Assembly: GCA_956465555.1 (NCBI GenBank) | Contig: OY101120.1 | Span: forward strand, 1,792,001-1,856,000 | From: Nitzschia sp. pyKryTriq1 | Taxonomy: Eukaryota; Bacillariophyta; Bacillariophyceae; Bacillariales; Bacillariaceae | Length of the DNA: 64,000 bases | Direction: 5' to 3' | Shown: piece by piece, positions 42,352 to 52,393 of the stretch | Layout of the letters: each line of letters starts with the position of its first letter | How positions within the stretch are numbered: position 1 is the stretch's first letter | Notes under the pieces: generated by a model | What the model was told of the DNA's origin: nothing | Database searches by the model: none | What the model saw: only the letters and a program-made list of their open reading frames with translations | Translations under genes and position numbers: made by a program

Positions 42352-43146
42352 CAAGTAGGAGTGCATACTTCCTATACCACGCTCTATTCAGACAGTGCAC
42401 GGAACAAGCAAATGATGGAACATATGATCAGAGTGAGTTGTGGCGACTACTCCTTGTACATCACTCGTTTTTTATAGAACATCACTATGAATAGGCGATG
42501 CTACTAGCGATAGCACCACCCCTTTCTACTCTAGTAGAAGAGAGTCTACAGCAGCTACCCTGGTAGAGTATCAGGTACCGGTAGGTAGACTATCTCCACT
42601 AGAACTACAGTACTACTAAAGAGAGATTCATTGCTCTCGACCGTCAAGGTAGTAGCTAAATAGACAGTGCACTTTTTCGCTGCTTTACGATATATATACT
42701 CTAGTAGAGTACCAGTACTGTAGTCTCTAGTAGTAGTAGCTCTCTTTACTCTCTACTACTAGTAGTATATCGTAAAGCAGCGAAAAAGTGCAGTCTAATT
42801 TAGTTGCTACCTTGACAGTTGAGAGCAATTAATCTCTCTCCCTGGAAAAAATCACAGTCTTGCCATCAACCGACAACGAGACGGATAGCGGACAGACGGG
42901 AAATGGCAGCCGCACGAACAAAGCGCACAAACGTGCGTGCGAAGCCGAAGATCTCTTCGCATGTATGATATGGTACTGTACACTACTGTACGTATCCTTG
43001 TTGTTGCCATGAAGCAAGCAACAATCAAGAACCATCCGTTATCCGTCCCATAGAATGAAGGCTTATTCATTCCTCTGTCCCTTCATTGCTTTCACTGATC
43101 ACTAGTTGAGCTGAATTAAAATTGACTGAATTAATTGAACTGAAAG
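42352..43146. promoter_or_regulatory. upstream region of SerRS, with CTAGTAG words and a foldback
   Basis: About 800 bp. The first part (42520-42620) is dense in TCTACTC, CTAGTAG and a GGTACCGGTAGGTAG word. The foldback repeat at 42621-42838 follows. Confidence 0.5.
42621..42838. repeat. 218-bp foldback (long inverted repeat)
   Basis: Arms of about 88 bases (42621-42708 and 42751-42838) are inverse copies with few mismatches; both begin GAGAGATT. A core of 27 bases (42668-42694 against 42766-42792; TGCACTTTTTCGCTGCTTTA is its start) is perfect. The loop of about 45 bases holds CTAGTAG and GTAC words. No coding frame, no obvious target-site duplication. A MITE-like foldback or a hairpin RNA source are both possible. 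Confidence 0.8.
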
Positions 43147-44589
43147 ATGCCGATCGACATTAACGAACTCCGAGATTACAAAGGCGGCGACCCTGCCAAG
43201 TGGCGCAAGTACATGGAGCAGCGCTTCAAGCCTGCCGAGTGGGTCGACGAGGTCATTGCCGAAGACGAGAAGTGGCGCAACTTGACCAACGAAATCAACG
43301 ATTTGAGGACTCAAGTAAACAAGATCCAAAAGGAAAAGATCACCCCCAAGAAAAAGGCCAAGGAAGACTGCGCGAACGAAGTTGCCGAAATGAAGGCCGT
43401 CCAGGAACTCATCAAGGAGAAGGAGGCGCTCTTGCCGGAATATGCCGCCGTGCGTGACCAGCTCTTGAACCGCATCGGCAACATGGTCGATCCCGAGGTC
43501 CCCATTTCGAACAACGAAGAAGAGGACAACCTTGTGGTGCATTTGTACCCCACACCCCCGGAGGGAGACGGCATTTTGCCAGATTCTCAGGGGAAGATTC
43601 AATACACCTTGCCGGAATCAAAACCGATGACACACGATGAACTCTTGTGGCGCATCGGAGGATACGAGCCTACGCGTGGTTCCAACGTGGCCGGGCACCG
43701 GGCCTATTTTTTGACCAACGCTGGAGTCTTGCTGAATCAAGCCATTATCAACTACGGCATTTCCTTCTTGGGCGAGCGCGGCTACAATATCCTGCAGCCC
43801 CCCTATTTCATGAACAAGGAGGTCATGGCCAGCATTGCGCAATTGGATGACTTTGACGAGCAGCTCTACAAGGTCTCGGGTAAGACGGACGATCCAGATG
43901 GATCGACAGAAAAGTACTTGATTGCCACTTCGGAACAGCCTATTTGTGCTTACCACAAGGATGAGTGGATTGAAAAGTCTTCACTTCCATTGAAATACGC
44001 TGGTATCTCGACCTGCTTTCGAAAGGAAGCCGGAAGCAGCGGAAAAGATATTCGCGGTATTTTCCGCGTCCATCAGTTCGAAAAGATTGAACAATTCTGT
44101 ATCACCAATGACGATTTTGAAGAATCACAGGCAGAACAAAAGCGAATGTTGCAAGCGGCCAAGGAATTCTACGAATCGCTAGGATTCTCGTACCGAGTGG
44201 TCTGCTTGGTCAGTAGCGAACTGAACGACGCTGCCGTCAAGAAGTACGATTTGGAAGCGTGGTTCCCGGGTCAACAAGCTTACCGTGAGCTGGTGTCCTG
44301 TTCCAACTGTACCGACTATCAATCACGTGGTGTAGGCGCTCGCTGCGGAGGCAAGGGTTCCACCAAGGGGAACATGAATGCTCGTGCTAGCTATGTTCAC
44401 ATGCTGAATGCCACCTTGTGTGCTACTGGACGTGGTATTTGCTGCTTGCTGGAAACGTACCAGACCCCAGAGGGAGTCATCGTGCCGGAAGTCTTGCGCC
44501 CCTACATGGGGGGGAAGGACTTTTTGCCGTTTGTCCGAGGGCCACCCGAGTTGTCAAAGGGAGAGAAGGGGGGAAAGAAAAACAAATAG
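43147..44589 (+). CDS. SARS1: seryl-tRNA synthetase, cytosolic
   Basis: A complete 480-residue class II synthetase that charges tRNA-Ser (and tRNA-Sec where present). The N-terminal coiled arm (about 1-120, with the heptad-like NEINDLRTQVNKIQKEK) would grip the long variable arm of tRNA-Ser. The catalytic core follows: motif 1 region near GERGYNILQPPYFMNKE, the TSEQPI serine loop, motif 2 FRKEAGSSGKDIRGIFRVHQ (about 296-315), and motif 3 near GRGICCLLETYQ with VPEVLRPYMGG. The C terminus ends in a Lys-rich tail (GEKGGKKNK), typical of eukaryotic cytosolic SerRS. No targeting peptide; no intron. Confidence 0.96.
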   Translation: MPIDINELRDYKGGDPAKWRKYMEQRFKPAEWVDEVIAEDEKWRNLTNEINDLRTQVNKIQKEKITPKKKAKEDCANEVAEMKAVQELIKEKEALLPEYAAVRDQLLNRIGNMVDPEVPISNNEEEDNLVVHLYPTPPEGDGILPDSQGKIQYTLPESKPMTHDELLWRIGGYEPTRGSNVAGHRAYFLTNAGVLLNQAIINYGISFLGERGYNILQPPYFMNKEVMASIAQLDDFDEQLYKVSGKTDDPDGSTEKYLIATSEQPICAYHKDEWIEKSSLPLKYAGISTCFRKEAGSSGKDIRGIFRVHQFEKIEQFCITNDDFEESQAEQKRMLQAAKEFYESLGFSYRVVCLVSSELNDAAVKKYDLEAWFPGQQAYRELVSCSNCTDYQSRGVGARCGGKGSTKGNMNARASYVHMLNATLCATGRGICCLLETYQTPEGVIVPEVLRPYMGGKDFLPFVRGPPELSKGEKGGKKNK

Positions 44590-46534
44590 ACAAAAAGCGA
44601 CAAAAGTCACTGTGAATCAATCAACTAATCACTCGACGACCACCACCAATGACTTTGCAGACTTCCTCGTAGGCAGTACATTATTTATTATTGCCGTGTT
44701 TGTACTGTACTATATTTCTGGACGTATCATGAGCCTGGCAGCAGGCGGGAAAGGTCGTGTCTGCCGTCAGAGTTGAAGGGTAGAAATATCTACAGTAGGT
44801 AGTACGAGTAGTAGTGCCGGTAGCTACTGTAGGTACCCCCGCCAGTCTATTAGCCTGATTTGTAGATGCGAATATTAAAAAAGAAAGAGTGGGATAATAT
44901 GAGAATTACTTGTCATCGTCCCCTATAGTCTCTCTAGCTCTAGGATGGTAGAGGAGTAGATCTCCACCGACTCTCTGCTCTCGCTCTCTCTCTCTTTCTC
45001 TGTGCTACTCTACTTGTCTACTCTACAGCGTAGGCCAGTAGAGAAGCAGATCTCTAGATACTGTATCATACCTAGCTAGAGTAAGTGTATGTACTGCATG
45101 TAGAAGAATCAGTGCGTGGGCGTAGCCCCCGTGGGCGGGTACGCCGCCTTGGGTCCTGTTTCATGTCTAGTTGTTTGTTCTAGTAGGTGAAGTAGTAGTC
45201 GATCGTCGGGCAGTAATACTACCGGTAGGGTCTACTCTACCTACCTAGTAGACTAGCCGATCGTGCTTGTCTATTCAATGATCGTACGGGTCCGTTCACG
45301 GATCGTACGGGAACCGGGAACTGGCTATCAGTCGTGTCCGGATAGGGTCACGAATGACTCGTGACTCAGTCCACTGAGGCCACCACTGTCCACGTCACAC
45401 GTCCAAGCACCCTCCACTCTCTAGCTAGAGGAGATCGTAATCTCCCTCTAGAGCTCACTTCTTCTTCATCATACTGACAAGTCGTTCGATGTACGGCATC
45501 GCGCTCATCTCTCAATACATGGTGGTTGTACGGTACTGTACCGGTACAGTGCCCTATGCACGAGGTAGTCGACAAGAATGATTGAAAGTGAAAATTGTGT
45601 TGTGTCAGGGCCTCGGATGTGATTATTATTTTGTGTCATTGTTTGACTTGTGTTCGTTCAGTACATTTAGTGAGAGCGCCGCCGAAATTATTATAGCGTG
45701 TAATCCCCGCGCACACTTTATCGCTTGACGGAGTTCGTGTATGCACTAAAACATCACGACCACATGGCGAATCAAGTGGAGTAATTATTAATTCATGAGC
45801 GGGAGCTCTTCAATGGTTTTCTACTCCCGAAGGTTTGAAAAGTCCGTCTCGTCGCCGGACATTCTAATTCGCCGTGTGTTCGTCCAGGGCTTAAGGAAGA
45901 TAGAGACCAGAGAGAAGCGCCCTCATTGCATCTGGTGAGAGCATCATGACCTATGTTCATTCACGAGGCAGTGCTGAACCTTAAGTATTATGGAAATCTA
46001 GTGATCATATAAACTACTGATATTTATGGAACATCTAATATGCCTTTTTGAATCTGGCAAGAATTAATCCCAGTTTGGGGCATATACTTAGTTGTAGCAG
46101 GACCAAGGGCTTTTTGGTTTGATTCTTGTATCATCACGACATATCAGGGAAAGAAGAATCCGAGGCAAAAGATCGACAGTTCGAGGGGCGTTTACGAACT
46201 TCTCAACAGATCCTAAAAAAATAATATTCGTACCGCCGGTAGAGTATGAGTACGAAGTCTACCAGTGCCCTACCGGTACCAGGTACCGTACAGGTAAGCC
46301 GCAAACCCAACAAATGAAAGTCTCCCAGCTCTCTACAACTCGTACTCGTAGAACTGTTGCCACGCACTCTGGAATAAATGTTGAGTTTGTGATCGGTGCC
46401 CTCTCGAAGACCATAAAAGCTCCGACACACACACACACTCTCTCTCTCTCTACTACTACAGGTACCTGGTAGAAAGAGTGTAACACAAGACGATTCTTCA
46501 TATATTTAGCATTTCACCCATCTCCCTGCCCTTC
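44590..46534. other. intergenic, 1.9 kb, word-rich, no gene
   Basis: The longest gene-free stretch. It holds TCTACTC/CTAGTAG words (44935-45070, 45180-45260), CT microsatellites, a repeated GATCGTACGGG pair (about 45280-45310), GTAC clusters at 45530-45556 and 46225-46300, and a (CA)n(CT)n run at 46425-46452. No RNA gene or transposon ends are evident. Confidence 0.5.
46225..46300. repeat. GTAC-rich palindromic cluster
   Basis: Includes GAGTATGAGTACGAAGTC and TACCGGTACCAGGTACCGTA, about 240 bp upstream of the second DUF6824 gene. Confidence 0.6.
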
Positions 46535-47584
46535 ATGAATCCATCCTTTCATCCGCCCTCGCGGCAGAATCATCCGCCTCAGGTAGCATTCCCTGTTCCA
46601 AGATATAGTAATCCCCTGGGCAAGAGGCAGTTGCCCTCGGACTTCTCTCCTGATAGCACAGCGGTTATCTGCGGAAGAGGTAAAGCCTGTACCAACTCTC
46701 CAGGCAACAAGCGCTTGAAAGCTATCGTCAAGGACCACATCAGCGATTACTCCAGCGCCAGAAACAAAGCTGAGAAGACCATTGTTGTCAATGCCATCAT
46801 GGAAGAGCTCCAAGGCAAAAACAAAGAAAAGGGATTGTTTGTACGGCAGCACGAACGAACATGGTGGGAAGTCGATGACGCTGTCGCACGAGAGAAGGTA
46901 GGATGTATGATAAGAGACGGTCTCCATACCCAGTATCGATCAAGTTCCAGGAGTAAGTTCCTCAAGAAGAGAGGGGCTCAGCTGGCCCGCCGCAGCGAGA
47001 ATGAATCAAGGTCTCCCTCCGATTCTTCAGACAAGGATGCTTTCAAGCCAAACCCTGTCGTTCTACCAGGAGGCACCAGCTCAGAGAATTGGAAGCATAT
47101 TTATCCCGGATTGTTTTCGTTGAGCAGTCGAGTCTCGAAGAGCACCGCTGAAACCCCGTTAAACACTCCAATATCTTCGTACCTCCCCCGAAGTCCGCGA
47201 CCCTCGAATTTTATGTCGATGCAAACAAATATGTTTAATCACGACTTGAACAATCAGAGTCTGGCACCCCTTTCGGGAAGAATAGAGATCGGAGGACCTG
47301 ACGATGTCCGAGCACGTCGTTCAAGGGATGAGGATGCTGAGTGGCTAGCAACTGAGAAAAGAAACTGGGTAGTCAGCCAGGATCTGAAGAAGAGACAAGC
47401 TAATGTGGGCACTAGGACTCGCTCCGTGAATAGTCCAGATGAAAGCGGTAGCAGTCCTGACAGTACTGCTTGGATAAGGAAAAGTCGAGGACATGTCTAT
47501 CTTCAGCATGCAAGCCACATTATTGCCGACGATGAGCTCGACAGCAGCCTTCCAGACGATCTTTCAGGAATTTTTGATGACTAA
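46535..47584 (+). CDS. DUF6824-domain protein, 349 aa
   Basis: Second DUF6824 protein of the window. The domain lies at about 33-140: STAVICGRGKACTNSPGNKR, a KAIVKDHISDYSSARNKAEK helix, the GLFVRQHERTWWEVDD block with the conserved Trp, and AREKVGCMIRDGLHTQYRSS. Compared with the protein at 5036-5713 it keeps CGRGK, PGN, the W-x-x-x-D and the REKVG-x-x-(I/L)RDGLH core, so the two are clear paralogues though distant. The C-terminal 200 residues are Ser/Arg-rich and disordered, with no other domain. Function unknown; a regulatory role is a guess. Confidence 0.85.
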   Translation: MNPSFHPPSRQNHPPQVAFPVPRYSNPLGKRQLPSDFSPDSTAVICGRGKACTNSPGNKRLKAIVKDHISDYSSARNKAEKTIVVNAIMEELQGKNKEKGLFVRQHERTWWEVDDAVAREKVGCMIRDGLHTQYRSSSRSKFLKKRGAQLARRSENESRSPSDSSDKDAFKPNPVVLPGGTSSENWKHIYPGLFSLSSRVSKSTAETPLNTPISSYLPRSPRPSNFMSMQTNMFNHDLNNQSLAPLSGRIEIGGPDDVRARRSRDEDAEWLATEKRNWVVSQDLKKRQANVGTRTRSVNSPDESGSSPDSTAWIRKSRGHVYLQHASHIIADDELDSSLPDDLSGIFDD

Positions 47585-47700
47585 GTAGCTGGTCTTAAGA
47601 ACTTCTTAGGGCTCTCTGTATGTACTGTTTTTCTTTTGTAGCTTCGTACTATTCATCGATATATCATAGCATGGTTATAGGATCAAGAAATCGTTGATGT

Positions 47701-48749
47701 TTACGACAGAATTGCTAGCTCCACTCCCGTGCGTTCCATCACAAAGTCTCGATATCTCGCGACTAACTCCAGGTCCTCGACGAAATCGAAAGTGTCCATC
47801 AGAGGCATGCAATATTCCATCGGCATGAGGGCTGTAGAGGGGAAAATCATTGTCACAAAATACCTGGAGAGGAGAACGAGTGAGACTACTACCGTTCGTA
47901 CCGACAACAATCCTCCAACAAAAATGGGTTGAATCTCTTGGTTCATTCGTATTCAACCTACCCGGTACTCCATGAGGTTGCTCGGCGACAGGAATGATGA
48001 AGTACTAGCCACAGAAAGACGATCGCATATGAGTGCATGACATCACGATGGGTGACTGGACCAGGCAGCCAAGCAGAAACAATTGTTGCAATAGAAAACC
48101 ACAGTGCTAGGTCCCTCCGGAATGAACCTGCCAAAGTCTGCCTTTCAGAAGCCGCATCTTCTGCTTTGGGTCTCATCCTCAACCACTCAAATTTCTTTGG
48201 GTCGCTTTTCGCTTCTTCCCGCAGATCCACGCTTGAACCAGCAGAGGTGAGATTCTCGAATCGAAGGGACGTTCTGGAGACATCGTCGATCGGTTGATCG
48301 ATCAAAACTTACTGGTACTTGAAGCTCTGACACACATCGGTATATTCAAAAGCGTCAGTGATCAGCCAAATCCACCAACAAATGGACCCAAGTGTGAGGA
48401 TATTGATTATCAACTCTTGGCCGGCGACCTCTTCCATCCCCCCGATAGACAATACAGGTTCTAGCAGAGCCGCGTTGAGATACGCCAAAACAACCTCCTT
48501 ACACATGCTGGCATCATTGAGAGCACTGAGATCCAATAGGCGATAACCCTTCAGAGCTTTGAGGCGACCTTCGGCGAATAGACGTCCCAATGCAATCACC
48601 GCAAGGCAAGCAGCAATCGCATACAACTGCATTTGGAATTCAGGCCCTTCGCATTCTTTGGCAAACGAGCCCATCATGCCGTTCACGCTATAAGAAGAAC
48701 TGACTTCTGGTACTACTTCTTTTTGACGAAAGCGAGCAAATAGACCCAT
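47701..48749 (-). CDS. multi-pass membrane protein of unknown function, three exons
   Basis: Exon 1 (48749-48313) ends at a GTAAGT donor. Exon 2 ends at about 48006 and exon 3 is 47934-47701. Intron 1 can close at CTCCAG (39 bp) or at TTCAAG (81 bp); both keep the frame and the longer fits the size of other introns here. Intron 2 (48005-47935, 71 bp, GTACTT to AGAG) is the choice that joins IVFLWL to IQPIFVGGLLSV, giving a continuous membrane segment. Predicted helices: LYAIAACLAVIALGRLF, NILTLGSICWWIWLI, LWFSIATIVSAWL, and the joined one followed by VVVSLVLLSRYFVTMIF. Five or six helices, N terminus probably cytosolic. I do not recognise the family. Confidence 0.6.
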
Positions 48750-49286
48750 ATTGTTAGCTGCCTAGTCCAGGTTTGCCAGAAGTTTCTCTGATACATAAAG
48801 TATGTCGAAGAATGGCACCTTTGTTCGTGTTATTGTGAAATCCTTACCGGTTTGTATCGTTCCTTATCTTAGTCCGATAATCGAGTTGAGTTCGATCATT
48901 ATCATGCGTTGGATTTTCCGTCTGGCCGGCTGGCTGGTGCATGCGTACATTATTTGTACATACACGTACCGGTATCACGGTATATTATTGAACCCTGAAA
49001 TGAAGAAAAGCACAAAGACCAAAATTTGATAGAACCCTCAAACTCCCCCGAACGCCGAACGAGCGACTTCCCAGTCATTTGTCCATATGATATGATGTTT
49101 CTTCCCTCCAAGAGAACGGAACATGAAACAAGAAAGAGATCTTTTTTCTTCAGCCTCGTCGCCAGCATCAGTTAACAATCCATAATAATGGAACCTTCGC
49201 CTTTCCATTGCATTTGAAGTCGTCGTCTCACACCAGCCCTACCACCTTTTATCTCTTTCGCAGTAGAGTAAGCAGTCTCAAATACA
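48750..49286. promoter_or_regulatory. divergent promoter region
   Basis: About 540 bp between the membrane-protein gene and the first TMEM65-ACT gene. No gene or strong repeat; a TACCGGTA word near 48968. Confidence 0.35.
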
Positions 49287-50339
49287 ATGTTCGCTGCAGC
49301 TACTAGATGCTCTTTGGCAGTCTCCCGGGGTCGATCCCTATTTCCAAGTTCTTCTCGTTATGGTCGGCGCCTGGTGGAACGACTAGGTGCTCGTCGCATC
49401 AAGTCAACGGAGGCTCCTCCCGCCGAAGAGGCAGTTGCAGAACCTCCTACTAGTACACAACTATGGAGAGTTTTTATTAATACTGCAGTTCCGATGGTTG
49501 TTTTTGGGATCACCGATCAGACAGTTATGATCCAGGCAGGGAATGCTATTGACTGCACATTGGGCGTGACGTTTGCTTTGTCTACTTTGACGGCAGCTGC
49601 ATTTGGCCAGGTTATCAGTGATGCTTCCGGTGTTATTTTTGGAGGAACTGTGGAGCGACTGGCCAAGGCAGCAGGATTGCCCCGTGCCAACTTGACGTCA
49701 GCTCAACGAATGTTGCCTATCGTCTCGCAAGTGAGATTTGCAGGAAGCTTGTTGGGAATCATTTTTGGATGTTGCTTGGGTTTGGTGAATTTACTCTTTA
49801 TTGACACGGGCCGCTCGTCGACATTGAAATTGCAGGCCTTCAATGAAGAGCAAGAATTTGAATTTGAAATAGAGGCATCTAATGCTGTCCGAGACAATGC
49901 GACAACGTTGACGGTCCGGGGTCCTGACGTTGACGGGTTGATGGCGAGTATGACGGCAGCCTTGGCGGTCCGAGGTTGTTCCCTTCTCGAAATCCACGCC
50001 CAACGAGCTCACCCCAATGAAAAAGATGACACCGAAATCCAAGATGTTTTCTATGTGGTCAAACGCGAGACTGGAGAACAATTTGACGACGACGAGCTTG
50101 AAGCTCTGGCCCAAGGTCTGTTGGACTCCACCAGGACTCCCATGAATGTAAATAGTGTTAAGGCTGCCATGCATGAATTGGAAAATACCAATTCGTATCT
50201 ATCCGCGCGTGTCAAGAAACTGGAACGCATGATGTACGAACGGCAAATTACGCTGGTATCCTCATCTGGAACTGCCAGTCATCCAGGGGGTGGATCAACA
50301 GCAACAACAACAACTACTACTACTACAACAAAGGCATAA
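49287..50339 (+). CDS. TMEM65-ACT fusion protein, copy 1
   Basis: A 350-residue protein with two parts. Residues about 57-173 are a TMEM65 domain, known from a mitochondrial inner-membrane protein linked to sodium-calcium exchange: FGITDQTVMIQAGNAID, LGVTFALSTLTAAAFGQVIS, DASGVIFGGTVE and LLGIIFGCCLGLVNLLF match its helices and the Gly/Asp loop. Residues about 205-275 look like an ACT domain (ATTLTVRGPDVDGLMASMTA, RGCSLLEIHA, DVFYVV), a fold that usually binds amino acids or mediates regulation. The N terminus (FAAATRCSLAVSRGRSLFPS) is basic and lacks acids, fitting a mitochondrial presequence. The C terminus holds a coiled stretch and a poly-Thr tail from an ACA/ACT repeat. A paralogue follows in tandem at 50955-52130. 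Confidence 0.85.
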   Translation: MFAAATRCSLAVSRGRSLFPSSSRYGRRLVERLGARRIKSTEAPPAEEAVAEPPTSTQLWRVFINTAVPMVVFGITDQTVMIQAGNAIDCTLGVTFALSTLTAAAFGQVISDASGVIFGGTVERLAKAAGLPRANLTSAQRMLPIVSQVRFAGSLLGIIFGCCLGLVNLLFIDTGRSSTLKLQAFNEEQEFEFEIEASNAVRDNATTLTVRGPDVDGLMASMTAALAVRGCSLLEIHAQRAHPNEKDDTEIQDVFYVVKRETGEQFDDDELEALAQGLLDSTRTPMNVNSVKAAMHELENTNSYLSARVKKLERMMYERQITLVSSSGTASHPGGGSTATTTTTTTTTKA

Positions 50340-50954
50340 ACAGACAACAAGCGAAACACAGAACGAAGCAATTGCTGTAGAAATTGCAATTCGACTTACT
50401 AGTACTACTACGAGAAAGATCAAATATTGACCGAACATTCTATAGTCAACGACACATTTAAACTCCGAGAAGATTTGGGAACGACGACGACGACGACGAC
50501 GACGACTCCCTCGCCTCTTCCGACGAAAGCATAGAACAACGTCCGTCCCTCATCAGTTGCTTTTTCAGTCCAATGAGTCGTTCAACGAAATTTCGGAAAT
50601 TCTGGAAACACGTCGTCGTCGCCCTTCGCCGTTTTTATGGTGGTGCACCATGACGATGAGCCACAAGAAAAAATACTGGTACAGGTTACTCAAGTAAATT
50701 TGAATCCTTCTCATCGCTTCTCGCTTCTCCATTATTGTCCCATAGTCCCCCAACTCCCTCTTTCCGAAAGAGCCAAAAGGAAAGGTTAAAGGTTAGGTTG
50801 GAATACTCGTCAAAGTCGCCTTACTGTCTGTAGAAGGTGGTTACTTGCTTGTCCCACTTTTGCTTCCCGTTTTTGTGAGTGGTCGTTGGGTTGTGAAATC
50901 GTCCTACTGTACTGTACTGTACTGGTATCGCTACGAGTATAACAAACAGCAATA
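50340..50954. promoter_or_regulatory. spacer between the tandem pair
   Basis: About 615 bp holding an (ACG)n microsatellite at 50480-50506 and a GTACTGTACTGTACTGG-like run (TACTGTACTGTACTGTACTGG) ending about 50 bp before the second copy's ATG. Confidence 0.45.
50480..50506. repeat. (ACG)n microsatellite
   Basis: Nine or so tandem ACG units. Confidence 0.75.
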
Positions 50955-52130
50955 ATGTTGGCATGCCGGAACCTGCCGACGCTCTGCGGCTCGATAGCGT
51001 CCCGGGTATCACCCGCCACAAGCAGACATCCAATAATATTCGGAAAAGCTGGCAGCCATTCAGGAAGGTGCTCCTCCTCCAACAACCCAAACAATGTTTC
51101 CAGCGTCTGGAAACGAAAGAAGTCTTCCTCCACTTCTGCAGCAGCAGAAGCCAGCGCCGAGTCGGTCATCGAAGCTCCAACTCGCCGACAACTGATTCGG
51201 GTGTTTTCCCATGCGGCAGTCCCAATGATAGGCTTCGGCATCATGGATCAGACAGTGATGATTCAGGCAGGGAATGCGATCGATTGTACGATTGGCGTTT
51301 TGTTTGGGTTGTCGACCTTGAGTGCGGCAGCCATTGGGCAGATTTGCAGTGATGCGTCAGGTGTAGTCTTTGGAGGGACGGTAGAACGTCTAGCCAAAGC
51401 GGCCGGCTTGCCCAGTGCGAACTTGAGTGCTGCCCAATTAAAGTTGCCGATTGTCACGAGAACGGCGTTTGCGGGAAGCTTTTGCGGTATCATACTTGGA
51501 TGTACCATTGGCTTGGTCAATCTACTCTTTATTGATACGAGTCGCTCCTCCACACTCAAGCTGCAAGCTTTGAATGAGGGCCAAGATTTCGAATTTACAG
51601 TGGAAGCATCCAACGCTATTCGCCCGGATGCAACGGCCTTGACAGTAGAAGGACCGGATGTGGACGGTGTCTTGGCGAGCATGGTAGCAGCATTGACCAA
51701 GCAAGGATGTTCGATCGTTGAAATTTCGGCAAAACGAGCCCCCGCCAAGGAAAGTACGACGGGCTTATCCTACTCGGGCAAAATCACGGACGTCTTTTAT
51801 GTTGTGGATCAAGAGTCAGGGGAGCCCTTTGAAGACGATCAGCTTGAGCTAGTCGCCCAGACATTGCTGGAAGCTACGCGGACACCCTTGAGAAACTATG
51901 ATTTTGTCAAGGCCGCCGTCGTTCACAGGCTAGACGAGGAGAGCCCGCTGGACTCATCGTTCTCGGATAAGTTCAAGATACTGGAAAAACGCATGAACGC
52001 CGTCCGTCACAATGCACAAGAAGACGCGGCTCCTACTGGCCTAACTCGGCGTATCACCGTGGTACGGCATCTACCCAAAGAAGAGCGAGGAGGCGGTGGC
52101 TCATCTTCCTCGTCTTCCAGCGAAAAGTAA
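50955..52130 (+). CDS. TMEM65-ACT fusion protein, copy 2
   Basis: A 391-residue tandem paralogue of 49287-50339. The TMEM65 part (about 78-195) keeps FGIMDQTVMIQAGNAIDC, FGLSTLSAAAIGQICSDASG, FGGTVERLAKAAGLP and GLVNLLFIDTSRSSTLKLQA almost word for word, and the ACT part (about 226-300) keeps ATALTVEGPDVDGVLASMVA and DVFYVVDQESGEPFEDDQLE. It differs in a longer Ser-rich N terminus, an insert in the ACT domain (TTGLSYSGKI) and a C terminus ending in a Gly/Ser run. The N-terminal 60 residues are basic with no acidic residue, so mitochondrial import is plausible. The high core identity with divergent ends indicates duplication followed by constraint on both domains. Confidence 0.85.
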   Translation: MLACRNLPTLCGSIASRVSPATSRHPIIFGKAGSHSGRCSSSNNPNNVSSVWKRKKSSSTSAAAEASAESVIEAPTRRQLIRVFSHAAVPMIGFGIMDQTVMIQAGNAIDCTIGVLFGLSTLSAAAIGQICSDASGVVFGGTVERLAKAAGLPSANLSAAQLKLPIVTRTAFAGSFCGIILGCTIGLVNLLFIDTSRSSTLKLQALNEGQDFEFTVEASNAIRPDATALTVEGPDVDGVLASMVAALTKQGCSIVEISAKRAPAKESTTGLSYSGKITDVFYVVDQESGEPFEDDQLELVAQTLLEATRTPLRNYDFVKAAVVHRLDEESPLDSSFSDKFKILEKRMNAVRHNAQEDAAPTGLTRRITVVRHLPKEERGGGGSSSSSSSEK

Positions 52131-52393
52131 GGCTGGTGACACTGAGACATATTTTGAAACAGAAATGAAGTAGGCGATTGTCGACAGAACAAGGCAGTGA
52201 ACAAAATGGCGGGACGAATTCTATTTTTCAGACAATGTACTCAATGCCATGCTTGTTGAACTGAAACTGCAGCCTTTTCTTGTTATTCCCAGTCACCAGA
52301 CTACTAGTGCCACTCAATGCAAGTCAAATGATTCTTTATCGTATCACAACTAGGTTGTTCCCCACGCAGATGGTCGGTGCACTCTTGTCCTGA
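52131..52393. other. short convergent intergenic region
   Basis: No gene; 3' ends of the second TMEM65-ACT gene and of the Cys-motif gene. Confidence 0.35.

Noticed and set aside
45366-45575. A 69-codon minus-strand frame in the large spacer
   Set aside because: Low-complexity origin and no family resemblance.
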